From Paulinella micropora (taxonomy: Eukaryota; Cercozoa; Imbricatea; Euglyphida; Paulinellidae), in contig WBZZ01000594.1 in assembly GCA_019918135.1 (NCBI GenBank), positions 1-64,000 of the forward strand: DNA of 64,000 nucleotides, given 5' to 3'. The notes beneath the pieces were generated by a model that saw only the letters and a program-made list of their open reading frames with translations, did no database searches and was not told where the DNA came from. Of this stretch, positions 38,040 through 47,299 are shown one piece after another; the stretch's first letter is position 1, and the number at the start of each line of letters is the position of its first letter. The translations under genes were made by a program, and so were the position numbers.

Positions 38040-38840
38040 TTGGGAATTGCACGATATGGTCAAATTTTGGACGTGATACGGCTGAAAAAGGCAGTACGTC
38101 TGAGACTTCCCGGGGAAACAGCCGTAAGCGCCGATTTGGCGCCAAAATTTACTTGCGCAAAAAGAAAATCCCACACAGACGCTCGGCTGGGCCGCCGTGA
38201 AGAAGACATCCTCCCCCTCCCTCTCACTCTCGTCGCCCCTCTCACTCTCGTCGCCCCTCTCACTCTCGTCGCCCCTCTCACCTTCGTCGCCCCTCTCACC
38301 TTTGTCGCCCCGCTCCCCTTTGCTCTGCACCTCCCTGCCTCTAGGGAAGGTGAGAGGGCCGAAAAACATTTTCGTGTGAGTAAAAGGCCCGCGGGTTTCT
38401 CCCCCACGGGAAAGCGTCCGATTTCTCTGCTAGCCGCCGGAACGACCCCTGCTAAATTTGGCGCCAAATTGTGCCGTCCGGAGGTAGGGTGCGTGATACG
38501 GTTGAAAAAGGCAGTACGTCTTAGCTTTCCCGGGGAAACAGCCGTAAGCGCCAATTTGGCGCCAAAGTCTACTTGCGCAACAAGAAAATCCCACACAGAC
38601 GCTCGGCTGGGCCGCCGTGAGGAAGACGTCCCCCCCCCTCCCCTCGTCCCTTGTTTGCGCGTGCAAACGCGTCCCAAAAAAAATTGTTGCTTTCCACTTT
38701 TCATATTCCTGCAGATATTTCCGCATATCCTTGCAAAGGGGAGAGGCAGGGAAGGAGGAGCAGGGGCGCGCTTCGCCGGTGTACAAAAATTTAATAAAAA
38801 GTTTTACTGACAAGATTTCAATCTTAGCACTGAGACCCCA
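38040..38840. repeat. Composite minisatellite repeat, cluster 1
   Basis: Order of parts: a ~130-bp block starting GATACGGCTGAAAAAGGCAG and containing TTTGGCGCCAAA (38135), an 18-bp minisatellite of CTCTCACTCTCGTCGCCC type (38208-38316), a ~180-bp block beginning CCGCTCCCCTTTGCTCTGC with another TTTGGCGCCAAA (38457), a second copy of the first block (TTTGGCGCCAAA at 38555), and a terminal ~190-bp module with TTTGCGCGTGCAAACGCG. The last ~470 bp including flank to ~39110 are nearly repeated at 48490-48960. Confidence 0.85.
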
Positions 38841-38934
38841 AAAGAGGGAGAGGGAAAGGGCATAGGCCGCGCCAGGAAAACGTAATTTACGCTGAATTAA
38901 AGATCGACGGTCTTACGCTCTGGCACTGAAAACT

Positions 38935-39110
38935 AGGAGCAGAGCATCGTGCTCCAGCACGACCTGCGGCGAATGAATGGATGGGCGGTGGTCAATGTGC
39001 CAGGGGGATAAGAGCCCCTTCACTTACCCCGACTGCTTCCTGTCCGTGCCATAGCGCAGCCACCGTGCGCAAGGTCCGCGGGAATATGAAAGGAGGGATG
39101 GGGTTAGTGG
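38935..39110. repeat. GAGCAC palindrome module
   Basis: The module contains AACTAGGAGCAGAGCATCG and TGCTCCAGCACGACC, a stem GAGCA..TGCTC, followed by a ~130-bp conserved flank (GGTGGTCAATGTGCCAGG; CTGTCCGTGCCATAGCGCAG). Related copies lie at ~41340-41480, 45900-46040 and 48785-48930, and in reverse at ~55400-55540, 55970-56120, 57310-57390, 58240-58385 and 58850-58930. Confidence 0.7.
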
Positions 39111-40002
39111 AGGCGTTGCATGTATTTATTTCTTTTGCAGCTTCTGCGCCCTTCTCCCCCCCTCCCCTCCTCCTGCTCCTTGAGCCCCCTGGGCCCAGGG
39201 GGATAGGAGAGAGTAGAGGGGAAAGAAGAAGAGGCAGAGGAAAGGGGGGGGGGGGGAGAGCACGAATTGTCTAGTCCCTCGTCTGAGGATCGGGAGCTCG
39301 AGGGAAAGAGGAGGGTAGGGGCGCGCTTCGCCGGTGTACAAGAAAACACCACGCGAGAAAAGATTTTAATCTTAGCACTGAGAACGTGTACAGGGAGGGG
39401 CGGGGTGTGCTCCCCCCTCCCCATAGCCCCTCTCGTCCCTCTGTTCCCCCTTGTCATCTGCTTATCCCCCCCTCGCCCTTTGTTTGCGCGTGCAAACGCG
39501 TTCTAAAAAAAATTCTTTTCCACTTTTCATTTTCCCGCAGATATTTCCGCAGATCTTGCAGAGGGAGGGGGGGGGGGCCGCCTAGCATGGGGCGAAGGGA
39601 TTAGTAGAGGCGTTGCATGTATTTATTTTGTTTGCAGCTTCTGCGCCATTCACCCTTCCCTCTTCCCCTCTTTTGCTCCTTGAGCCCCCCTGGGCTCAGG
39701 GGAGGGGAGAGGGGAGGGGGCGCTTCGCTGTTGTACGAATTTACGCTGAATTAAAGCTCGACAAGGCATTATCGCTAAAGCACGAGTACGACAGACAGAC
39801 AGCGCGCTTTCTTTCCTTTTCCAGAGATGGTCTTTTTTCTGTCTCAGAGAGTGCGCCGCCTCATTGGAGAAGTCACTCGTCGTATGACTTAAACGGAGTT
39901 TGTGGTCGAGACAGGGCTCCCGGGGAGGGGGGCGCCCCCCCCTTTTTTTCCTCTTCCCTCTCCTTGAGCCCCCTGAGCCCGAGGGGCTCAAAGAACAGGG
40001 GG

Positions 40003-40245
40003 CTCAAGGAGCAGAGAAAGCTTTTTAATTTGAGTCTAACCTGTAGACTTGAGCCCGTGCACGTACCAGCAAGCCCCCTTGTAGACTTTCGAGTAAGTTT
40101 CCCAAACCTTTGCGCGTAAATTCAGTGCCATATTATTATTCAGTGCCAAATTTCAAGATTTTGTCGAGCTTTTAATTCAGCGTAAATTCTCTTTTTTGTA
40201 CTCTCCCACGGGGCGCGATATGGTCAAATTTTGGACGTGATACGC
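40003..40245. repeat. Segmental duplicate of 47150-47390
   Basis: About 230 bp from GGCTCAAGGAGCAG through TCTAACCTGTAGACTTGAG and TTTCGAGTAAGTTTCCCAAA to GGGGCGCGATATGGTCAAA is nearly the same as 47150-47390; the right end also matches 44920-45000. It precedes a composite minisatellite cluster in each case, so it is probably the left flank of the same unit. Confidence 0.7.
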
Positions 40246-41030
40246 TCCAGCCGGGCAGTACGTCTGAGACTTTCCGGGAAAACAGCCGTAAGCGCCGATT
40301 TGGCGCCAGAATCTACTTGCGCAAAAAAAAAATCCCACACAGACGCTCGGCTGGGCCGCCGCGAGGAAGACCTGTTGTAGCCCTCCCTCTCACTCTCGTC
40401 GCCCCTCTCACTCTCGTCGCCCCTCTCACTTTCGTCGCCCCTCTCACCTTTGTCGCCCCTCTCACCTTTGTCGCCCCTCTCGCCTTTGTCGCCCCTCTCG
40501 CCTTTGTCGCCCCGCTCACCTTTGCTCTGCACCTCCCTGCCTCTAGGGAAGGTGAGAGGGCCGAAAAATATTTTCGTGTGAGTAAAAGGCCCGCGGGTTT
40601 CTCCCCCACGGGAAAGCGTCCGATTTCTCTGCTAGCCGCCGGAACGACCCCTGCTAAATTTGGCGCCAAATTGTGCCGTCCAGAGGTAGGGTGCGTGATA
40701 CGGCTGAAAAAGGCAGTACGTCTGAGACTTTCCCGGGGAAACAGCCGTAAGCGCCAATTTGGCGCCAAAATCTACTTGCGCAACAAGAAAATCCCACACA
40801 GACGCTCGGCTGGGCCGCCGTGAGGAAGACCTGTTGTAGCCCTCCCTCTCACTTTCGTCGCCCCTCTCACCTTTGTCCTCTGCTTATTCCTCCCCCCCTC
40901 CCCTCATCCCTTGTTTGCGCGTGCAAACGCGTTTAAAAAAAAAATTGTTGCGTTCCACTTTTCATATTCCCGCAGATATTTCCGCATATCCTTGCAGAGG
41001 GGAGAGGCAGGGAAGGAGGAGTAGGGGCGC
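40210..41030. repeat. Composite minisatellite repeat, cluster 2
   Basis: Same order of parts as cluster 1, with the longest run of the CTCTCACCTTTGTCGCCC variant (40380-40518). On the minus strand this run reads as Gly-X-Y triplets (GERGDKGERGDK). Perfect TTTGGCGCCAAA sites at 40659 and 40758; a one-base variant at ~40298. The TTTGCGCGTGCAAACGCG module closes the cluster. Confidence 0.85.
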
Positions 41031-41214
41031 GCCAAGAAAATGTAATTTACGCTGAATTAAAGCTCGAAGGTGTCCTGTCCGTGCCATAGCTCGGCCACCG
41101 TGCGCAAAAGAAATTTTTTTTGTTGCCCGACAACAAAAAAAAAACAGACGAGTGGAAGAAGGGGGGGAGGGAGTAGAGGAGAGAGAGGAAGAGTGGTAGG
41201 GGCGCGCTTCGCCG

Positions 41215-41560
41215 GTGTACAAGAAAAGTCTTCTTTAATTAAAACTCGACAAGGTCTTATATTTGACACTGAGAATTAGGAGATGAAGAGAATTGACGCT
41301 GAATTAAAGCTCGACGGCCTTACACTTGGGCACTGAAAACTAGGAGCGGAGCACTGCGCTCCAGCACGCCCCTGCGGCGGATGGATGAGCGGTGGTTAAT
41401 GTGCCAGGAGGACAAAAGCCTCACTACCCCGACGGAGTCCTGTCCGTGCCATGGCTCGGCCACCGTGCTCAAGGTCAGAAAAATATGAAAAGAGGAAAAA
41501 AAAATTTTGCTTGACAACAAAGGGAATAGACGGGGGGTAGAAGGGGGGGGAGGGACGGAG
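41215..41560. repeat. Segmental duplicate of 45770-46113
   Basis: Roughly 340 bp (from GTGTACAAGAAAAGTC through two copies of the TTAAAGCTCGAC motif and the GAGCACTGCGCTCC palindrome to a G-run) is repeated almost unchanged at 45770-46113, with few substitutions and small homopolymer differences. It indicates a recent copy event. Confidence 0.75.
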
Positions 41561-43159
41561 GAAGAGGAAGGGGGGGGGGAAGAAGGGGGCGGGGTGTGCT
41601 TCCCCCCCGTCCCCCTCTCGTCCCTCTGTTCCCCTTGTCCCCTGCTATCCCCCCTCCCCTCGTCCCTTGTTTGCGCGTGCAAACACGTTCCAAAAAAAAC
41701 TTTCTTTTCCACTTTTCATATTTTTCCTATTTCCGCAGATCTTGCAGAGGGAAGGGGCAGGGAAGGAGGAAGCACGAATTGTCTTAGTCCACTGTCTGAG
41801 AATCGGGAGAGGGAGGAGGGCGCGCCAAGAAAGTACAAAACAAAAATTACGCTGAATTAAAACTCGACAAGGTCGTACACTTGCCACTGAGAACGGGGAG
41901 AGGGAGAGGGAAGGGGAGGGGCGGGGTGGCTTTAGTGGATGCGTTGCATGTATTTATTTTGTTTGAAGCTTCTGCGCCATGCACCCTTCCCCTCCCCTGC
42001 TCCTTGAGCCCCTGGGCTCAGGGGAGAGGGGAGGGTGGCAAAAAGGATTTTTGAATAGGGGGGGGGGGGCGCCCCGGCTTGGGCTCAGTGATATCTTAGT
42101 TTTTTTGTCAGTTTTGCCCCCTACTCTTTGAGCCCCCCGGGCTCAGGGGGGGGGGGAGGATGGAGTAGAAAGGAGAGAGGAAGGGGCAGGGGGGGAGTGG
42201 GGCGCCAAGAAAGTGCAAGAAAAATCACGCTGAATTAAAACTCGACAAAGTCTTACACTTGACACTGAGAATTAGGAGATGGAGAGAATTGACGCTGAAT
42301 TAAAGCTCGACAAGGCATTACACTTGACACTTGCAACGGCACTTTCAGGCTGCCGCAGCATCCGGCCCACGTCATGTTTCTGCGGTAGCCTATATTAGAA
42401 CCCAGGCCGGCACCGTCTGTGCTCTGCTCGCGCGTCAAGAGAGTGCGAAAAAGAATACGCTGAATTAAAGCTCGACGGCGTCCTGTCCGTGCCATGGCTC
42501 GGCCATCATCGTGCGCAAGGTCAGAAAAATATGAAAAGAGGAAAATAAATTTTTTTTTGCCCGACAACAAAGGGAACAGAAGGGGGGAAGAAGGGGCAAA
42601 GTGTGCTTTCCTCCCGTCCCCCCTCTTGTCTCTCTGTTCCCCTTGGGGGAGGAGCAGGGGCGCGCTTCGCCGGTGTACAAAAAAGAATCACGCAAAAAAA
42701 GAAATCTCTGACAAATTTTTAATATTGGCACTGAGAACTAGGAGAGGGAGAGGGAAGGCGCAGCATCCAGCCCACGTCATGTTGCTGCGGTAGCCTATGT
42801 TACAACCCTGGCGGGCACCGTCTGTGCGCTGCTCGCGCGCCAAGGGAGTGCAAAAAAGAATACGCTGAATTAAAGCTCGACGGTCAAACTTTAATAAAGA
42901 ATTATAATTTCTCGGACCAGCCCTTCCCTACGTACGCGTGTGCCGTGCTCGAACAGCCGTCCGCCAAGAAACGCCGCCTAAAAACGAGCTCGGACGGCCC
43001 TGCACCCGCACGCTAGGCGGGCCGGTCGCTAAAGTAAGCAGCTGGTCGCCTCCCGGAAAGAATGCTAGCGAGAAGAGTGTGCAACTGTCCTCTCATTTAA
43101 AAAAAAATTGGATTCTGAGCTCACTGTCATAAAAAAAATAGTGGAGTCTGGGGGGGGGG

Positions 43160-43440
43160 GGGGGGAGGGCGGCTTCGTTGGTCCACGGGTGCTGTCGGGG
43201 GGGCCCTCCAGCCTGCTCTGCGCCGAGGCGGCGGCCCGCGCTAGTGCGTCCGGCCCGATCTGCGGACAGCACGTCACCCGCAACGTACGCAGCGCAGACT
43301 TGGGCGGAGCTAGCAGCGGGGTCAGGTCTGCCCAGGTCAGGCCCGGATAAGAGTCGAACGTCACCTGGCGCAGCGCGGGGCAGTGCCGCAGCGCGCCGAC
43401 ACTCTCCGCCCGGTAGCAGCGACCAAGATACAACTCTTTA
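43160..43440 (-). pseudogene. Leucine-rich-repeat fragment
   Basis: The minus-strand frame contains ELYLGRCYRAESVGALRHC, PALRQV and LRTLRVTCCPQIG, i.e. the end of a cysteine-type LRR protein, then a Pro-rich tail made from a C-run. There is no ATG; the frame starts within a poly-T stretch. It resembles the C-terminal part of the LRR gene at 46232 (LQELTLQGCERLESIEPLRHC), so it is a decayed paralogue. Confidence 0.5.
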
Positions 43441-43675
43441 AAGAAAAAAAAGAGACTTACCGGCGTCAATCAAGGACCGACGGGTGTGCGTGCTGCAGGG
43501 CGTTCGGCTCTCTGCTGCCTCCCCTCCACCGCATTCTCTTGCTTGCGTCTGTTCCTGGGGCAACAGATAAAGAGAAAGCACGATAAAAAAAATGGTTGAG
43601 CATTAGGAACCTGGGCTCGGCCTGCCTGATATCTGTAAACTTTGGAAATTGCTACTCTCTTTCCTTCCTCCGCCG

Positions 43676-44356
43676 ATGTCACGGTGCGCGGTCTGCCAGG
43701 ACAGTCCAACCGCATGCGAAGCACGGGAAAAAGAATTTGAGGCGTACCTCCGCGAGTTGCAAGGGCTGCGTCACGAGTTCGCACAATCGACACCGCCGAG
43801 CAAGCTGCGCCGCACGCCGCACTGGCCTGAGTGACGCTGGCGGCTAATACAAGAAGCGGCGTTGGGCACGGTGTGGTCCTGGTATATCCCGGACTGGGTA
43901 CGAGACACCGTCTATTTCGAACCTCTCGTGCCGGACAGCGGCCAGGCGACCGCCAACGGCAGGACCCTGATCTCGTTGACCAGAGCGCTCATGGTCAGTT
44001 ACAGCGGCCGCCGCCAAGACCTGTGGCAGGCCCTGATCATGTGCCCCCGGGCCTGGGAAGACTTCAAGCCGGCCCAAGACTGCAGGGCCAGGCCCGACCA
44101 CGCACGGCTCTTCCGGCCACTGCAGGCGGCGCACTGTGACCCCGCGGGCGATTTGTTCCGGCTGTATGCAGACCGTGGCAATCTTTCTTTTCCTTTGCGT
44201 GCACGGCCTCTTCTTTTCTTTTTTTTTAAGATTTCCTACCACTTGCGTTGTTTCAGAAAGAGGGCATGCATGAGTAAGCAGACAGTCTTGGACCTTTCGG
44301 GTTGGCCAGCGCAGAGATCGCCTTGTTCTTTTCAGCGGCGGCAGTACGCTTCTTGA
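43676..44356 (+). pseudogene. Unassigned gene with an in-frame TGA
   Basis: ATG 43676 (MSRCAVCQDSPTAC) opens a frame that meets a TGA at 43832-43834 after 52 codons and then continues in the same frame to 44356. The downstream part is protein-like (LGTVWSWYIPDWVRD, RRQDLWQALIMCPRAWEDF) up to ~44160, then becomes low quality over the region overlapping the H3-tail gene on the other strand. Either a nonsense mutation has split the gene or TGA is read through. No family is recognised; the N-terminal CxxC could bind a metal. Confidence 0.4.
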
Positions 44357-44465
44357 CTCCGATAGCCCCCACCGGCAGGTTCAGGTTGTCTTTAGGCAGT
44401 AGACTCTTTCTAGGCGCTTTTCCTCCAGTTGATTTCCTAGCTGTGTTCTTGAATCTCAGCGACAT
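44253..44465 (-). CDS. Histone H3 N-terminal-tail protein lacking a histone fold
   Basis: ATG 44465; 70 codons. Residues 8-19 read TARKSTGGKAPR plus K, which equals H3 positions 6-18. Gap-free alignment also keeps R2, K4, L20, K23 and GVKK at H3 positions 34-37. Thus K4, K9, S10, K14, K18, K23 and K36 are present, while the K27 region is replaced by DNLNLP. After position 37 the sequence diverges (Lys/Ala-rich) and stops; no minus-strand frame downstream encodes H3 helices. It is either a truncated H3 gene or a tail mimic that could engage host readers, writers or erasers. An AT-rich tract with TATATATC lies 60 bases upstream and a large inverted repeat beyond it. Confidence 0.7.
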   Translation of the reverse strand: MSLRFKNTARKSTGGKAPRKSLLPKDNLNLPVGAIGVKKRTAAAEKNKAISALANPKGPRLSAYSCMPSF

Positions 44466-44646
44466 CTCTACACGACGAAGAATTCAAAAAAAAGGCAGAA
44501 AGAGAAAAAGAAGAAAAAAAAGATAGATATATATGGACAGATAAAACTACATGGAGACCAAAACAGACGCACGATCCACACACCCACACGCACACACATA
44601 CGCACAGAATCACAAACGCAATTGAGATATACACAGATTGTACATT

Positions 44647-44829
44647 TGCCAAAACGACGAACAGTGTGAAGCGATCCAACATAAGGGAGGGGGGGGGGCC
44701 AACCCGAAAGAGAGGTTGGTCGACACCATTGAGCTCAATGGTGTCGGCCAATATTTTTTCTCAGCAGGGTTGGCCCCCCCTCTCTCCCCTTTGCTGGATC
44801 TCTCACACTGTTCGTCGTTTCGCAAAGGT
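44647..44829. repeat. Long inverted repeat (~90-nt arms) upstream of the H3-tail gene
   Basis: The centre CACCATTGAGCTCAATGGTG is a perfect palindrome. Moving outward the arms pair through GGTTGG/CCAATA, CCAACCC/GGGTTGG, a G-run/C-run, GATCCA/TGGATC and ACGACGAACAGTGTGA/TCACACTGTTCGTCGT, with small loops. Overall arm identity is around 85 percent by eye. It could form a cruciform and may be a MITE, a replication or regulatory structure, or a fold-back transposon. It lies ~180 bp 5' of the H3-tail start. Confidence 0.75.
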
Positions 44830-44929
44830 ACACCCTATGGATCAGCATGTGTGTCATTGGTGTGCATTTTGCGTCTGAATTGTGTGTGCGTGTGTGTTGC
44901 CCCCTCCCCCCTTCCCATTTTTGTCGAGC

Positions 44930-45790
44930 TTTTAATTCAGCGTAAATTCTCTTTTTTTTTTGTACTCTCCCGCGGGGCGCGATATGGTTAAAGTTTGGAC
45001 GTGATACGGCTGAAAGAGTCAGTTCCGTCTGTCATTTGGCGCCAAAATCTACTTGCGCAAAAAGAAAATCCCCCACAGACGCTCGGCTGGGCCGCCGTGA
45101 GGAAGACCTGTTGTAGCCCTCCCTCTCACTCTCGTCGCCCCTCTCACTTTCGTCGCCCCTCTCACCTTCGTCGCACCGCTCCCCTTTGCTCTGCACCTCC
45201 CTGCCTCTAGGGAAGGTGAGAGGGCCGAAAAACATTTTCGTGTGAGTAAAAGGCGTACCGTTTCTCCCCGCGGGAAAACGTCCGGTTTCTCTGCTAGCCT
45301 CCGGAACGGCCCCTGCTAAATTTGGCGCCAGATTGTGCCGTCCGGAGATAGGGTGCGTGATACGGTTGAAAAAGGCAGTACGTCTAAGCCGTCCCGGGAA
45401 AACAGCCGTAAGCGCCAATTTGGCGCCAAAATCTACTTCCGCAAAAAGAAAATCATACACAGACGCTCGGCTGGGCCGCCGTGAGGAAGACCTATTGTAG
45501 CCCTCCCTCTCACTCTCGTCGCCCCTCTCACTCTCGTCGCCCCTCTCACCTTCGTCGCCCCCTCTCACTTTCCTCGCCCCTCTCACTTGCGTCGCCCCTC
45601 TCACCTTTGTCCTCTGCTTATTCCTCCCCCCTCCCCTCGTCCCTTGTTTGCGCGTGCAAACGCGTTCCAAAAAAAATTGTTGCTTTCCACTTTTCATATT
45701 CCCGCAGATATTTCCGCATATACTTGCAGAGGGTAGAGGCAGGGAAGGAGGAGCAGGGGCGCGCTTCGCCGGTGTACAAGAAAAGTCTTC
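44930..45790. repeat. Composite minisatellite repeat, cluster 3
   Basis: Two blocks with GATACGG, perfect TTTGGCGCCAAA at 45035 and 45419, minisatellite runs at 45113-45186 and 45500-45612, then the TTTGCGCGTGCAAACGCG module (45648) and GGCGCGCTTCGCCGG. The minus-strand ORF 45032-45826 across it is a translation of the repeats. Confidence 0.85.
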
Positions 45791-46113
45791 TTTAATTAAA
45801 ACTCGACAAGGTCTTATATTTGACACTGAGAATTAGGAGATGAAGAGAATTGACGCTGAATTAAAGCTCGACGGCCTTACACTTGGGCACTGAAAACTAG
45901 GAGCGGAGCACTGCGCTCCAGCACGCCCCTGCGGCGGATGGATGAGCGGTGGTTACTGTGCCAGGAGGACAAAAGCCTCACTACCCCGACGGCGTCCTGT
46001 CCGTGCCATGGCTCGGCCACCGTGCTCAAGGTCAGAAAAATATGAAAAGAGGAAAAAAAAATTTTTTGCTTGACAACAAAGGGAACAGACGGGGGGTAGA
46101 AGGGGGGGAGGGA
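45770..46113. repeat. Segmental duplicate of 41215-41560
   Basis: Second copy of the ~340-bp block described at 41215; it directly follows composite cluster 3, whereas the other copy follows cluster 2 after a ~200-bp interval. Confidence 0.75.
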
Positions 46114-46231
46114 CAAGGCATTACACTTGACACTTGCAACGGCGCCCCCGGGCTGCCGCAGCATCCAGCCCACGTCATGTTGCTGCGGTAGCCTATGTTA
46201 CAACCCTGGGGGTCTTTCTGCCGCGCGCTCG

Positions 46232-46937
46232 CTAGTAGCTAAGCTGCTCGCCGTCGTGCTGCAGTTCGTCCAGGCGCCAGCGACGTCCATACTCACCGAG
46301 GTGCAGTTTCTGCAGCCCCGCGCAGTGTCGCAGCGGCTCTATGCTCTCCAGGCGCTCGCAACCTTGCAGCGTCAGCTCCTGCAGCGAGTAGCAGGCCCGG
46401 AGCGCGCCCAGGTCCGCACCGCGCAGGCCCGGGCAGGGCCCCAGCTGCAGTCCCACCAGCGGCAGGTCGGCCAGGCAGTGCAGCAGCGCCCCGTCGGCGG
46501 CAGAGAGCGTGAGCTTCAGGCACTGGAGCTGGCGCAGCTGGGGCAGCAGGCCTGGCAGCCCCGGGCCCCGGAGGCCCACGCAACCCGTTAGGTCCAGTTC
46601 GCGGAGGGCCGGTAAGGCCAACAGGTCCGCCAGGCACGCCTCCGTCAACTGGGCACAGGGCCAGCTTTTCGAGCTGGTGTAGCTGCAGCACGCAGGCTAG
46701 CTCCTCCTCGTTGATTACGTTTATCCCAGTCAGCTCTAACCGCCGGAGGGCCGGGAGGTGGCGCAGCTGTAGTAGCCCCGGGCCCCGCACCCCGCAACAG
46801 ACCCGCAACTCCAGGTGCGCTAGGGACACGAAAGCTTGCAGGTAGGCACAATCGGATTGGATTGAAATCTTAGAGAGGTGAACCCCTCCAGAGACCGGCA
46901 GGCAGCTGGAAGGGAGAAAGGGCAGCACGCGGCACAT
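46232..46937 (-). CDS. Leucine-rich-repeat protein (one frameshift)
   Basis: ATG 46937 starts a frame with LRRs (SLAHLELRVCCGVRGPGLL, PALRRLELTG) that is good to about 46645. Another frame then continues to 46232 with LRELDLTGCVGLRGPGL, LQCLKLTLS and LQELTLQGCERLESI. Together about 234 residues with seven to eight cysteine-type LRRs and no F-box. An isolated position among repeats and the related fragment at 43160 suggest a family spread together with the repeats. Confidence 0.55.
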
Positions 46938-46984
46938 CCCCCTCCCTTCTCAGAGCGGGGGGGCAAAACCCCCCGAGCCCCCCT

Positions 46985-47122
46985 TCAGCCCGCGCCAGCG
47001 GGCTGTAGCATTCTCAAGAGGATGTTGCGACTGGCGTTCATGTCGCGTCCGTGCTGCAGGGCGCACCACTGGCAGCTGTAAGTCTTGGCAGCTTTGATGT
47101 CTCTCCCTAAATTTGTTTTGTG
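46985..47122 (-). pseudogene. C-terminal remnant of a TnpB/Fanzor-type nuclease
   Basis: The minus-strand translation gives GRDIKAAKTYSCQWCALQHG then RDMNASRNILLRML, ending at a TGA at 46985. This matches the C-terminus of IS605/IS607 OrfB (TnpB) and its eukaryotic/viral relatives (Fanzor): second half of the zinc finger (CxxC) followed by RuvC-III DRDxNAARNIL, with the first Asp of the DRD replaced by Gly. Sequence upstream is a TGAGCCC palindrome, so the rest is lost. The stop overlaps a CAGCCCGC..GCGGGCTG hairpin also found at ~52185 and ~61459. Only ~45 residues support this. Confidence 0.55.
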
Positions 47123-47299
47123 CCTCCCGTCCCCTGAGCCCAGGGGGCTCAAGGAGCAGGGAAAGCTTTTAATTCGAGTCTAACCTGTAGACTTGAGCTC
47201 GTGCACGTACCAGCAAGCCTCCTTGTAGACTTTCGAGTAAGTTTCCCAAACCTTTGCGCGTAAATAAATTATTAGTATTCAGTGCCAAACTTCAAGATT

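Noticed and set aside
38197-38379. CRISPR-like regular repeats
   Set aside because: The 18-bp units are contiguous, with no unique spacers and no cas genes; this is a minisatellite.
42890-43015. Short open stretch ending AKKRRLKTSSDGPAPAR
   Set aside because: An NLS-like string without ATG or further coding sequence; may be a relic but cannot be supported.
45032-45826. 264-codon minus-strand ORF in repeat cluster 3
   Set aside because: It is the translation of two composite repeat units and its flanks; the same peptide recurs wherever the repeat occurs.
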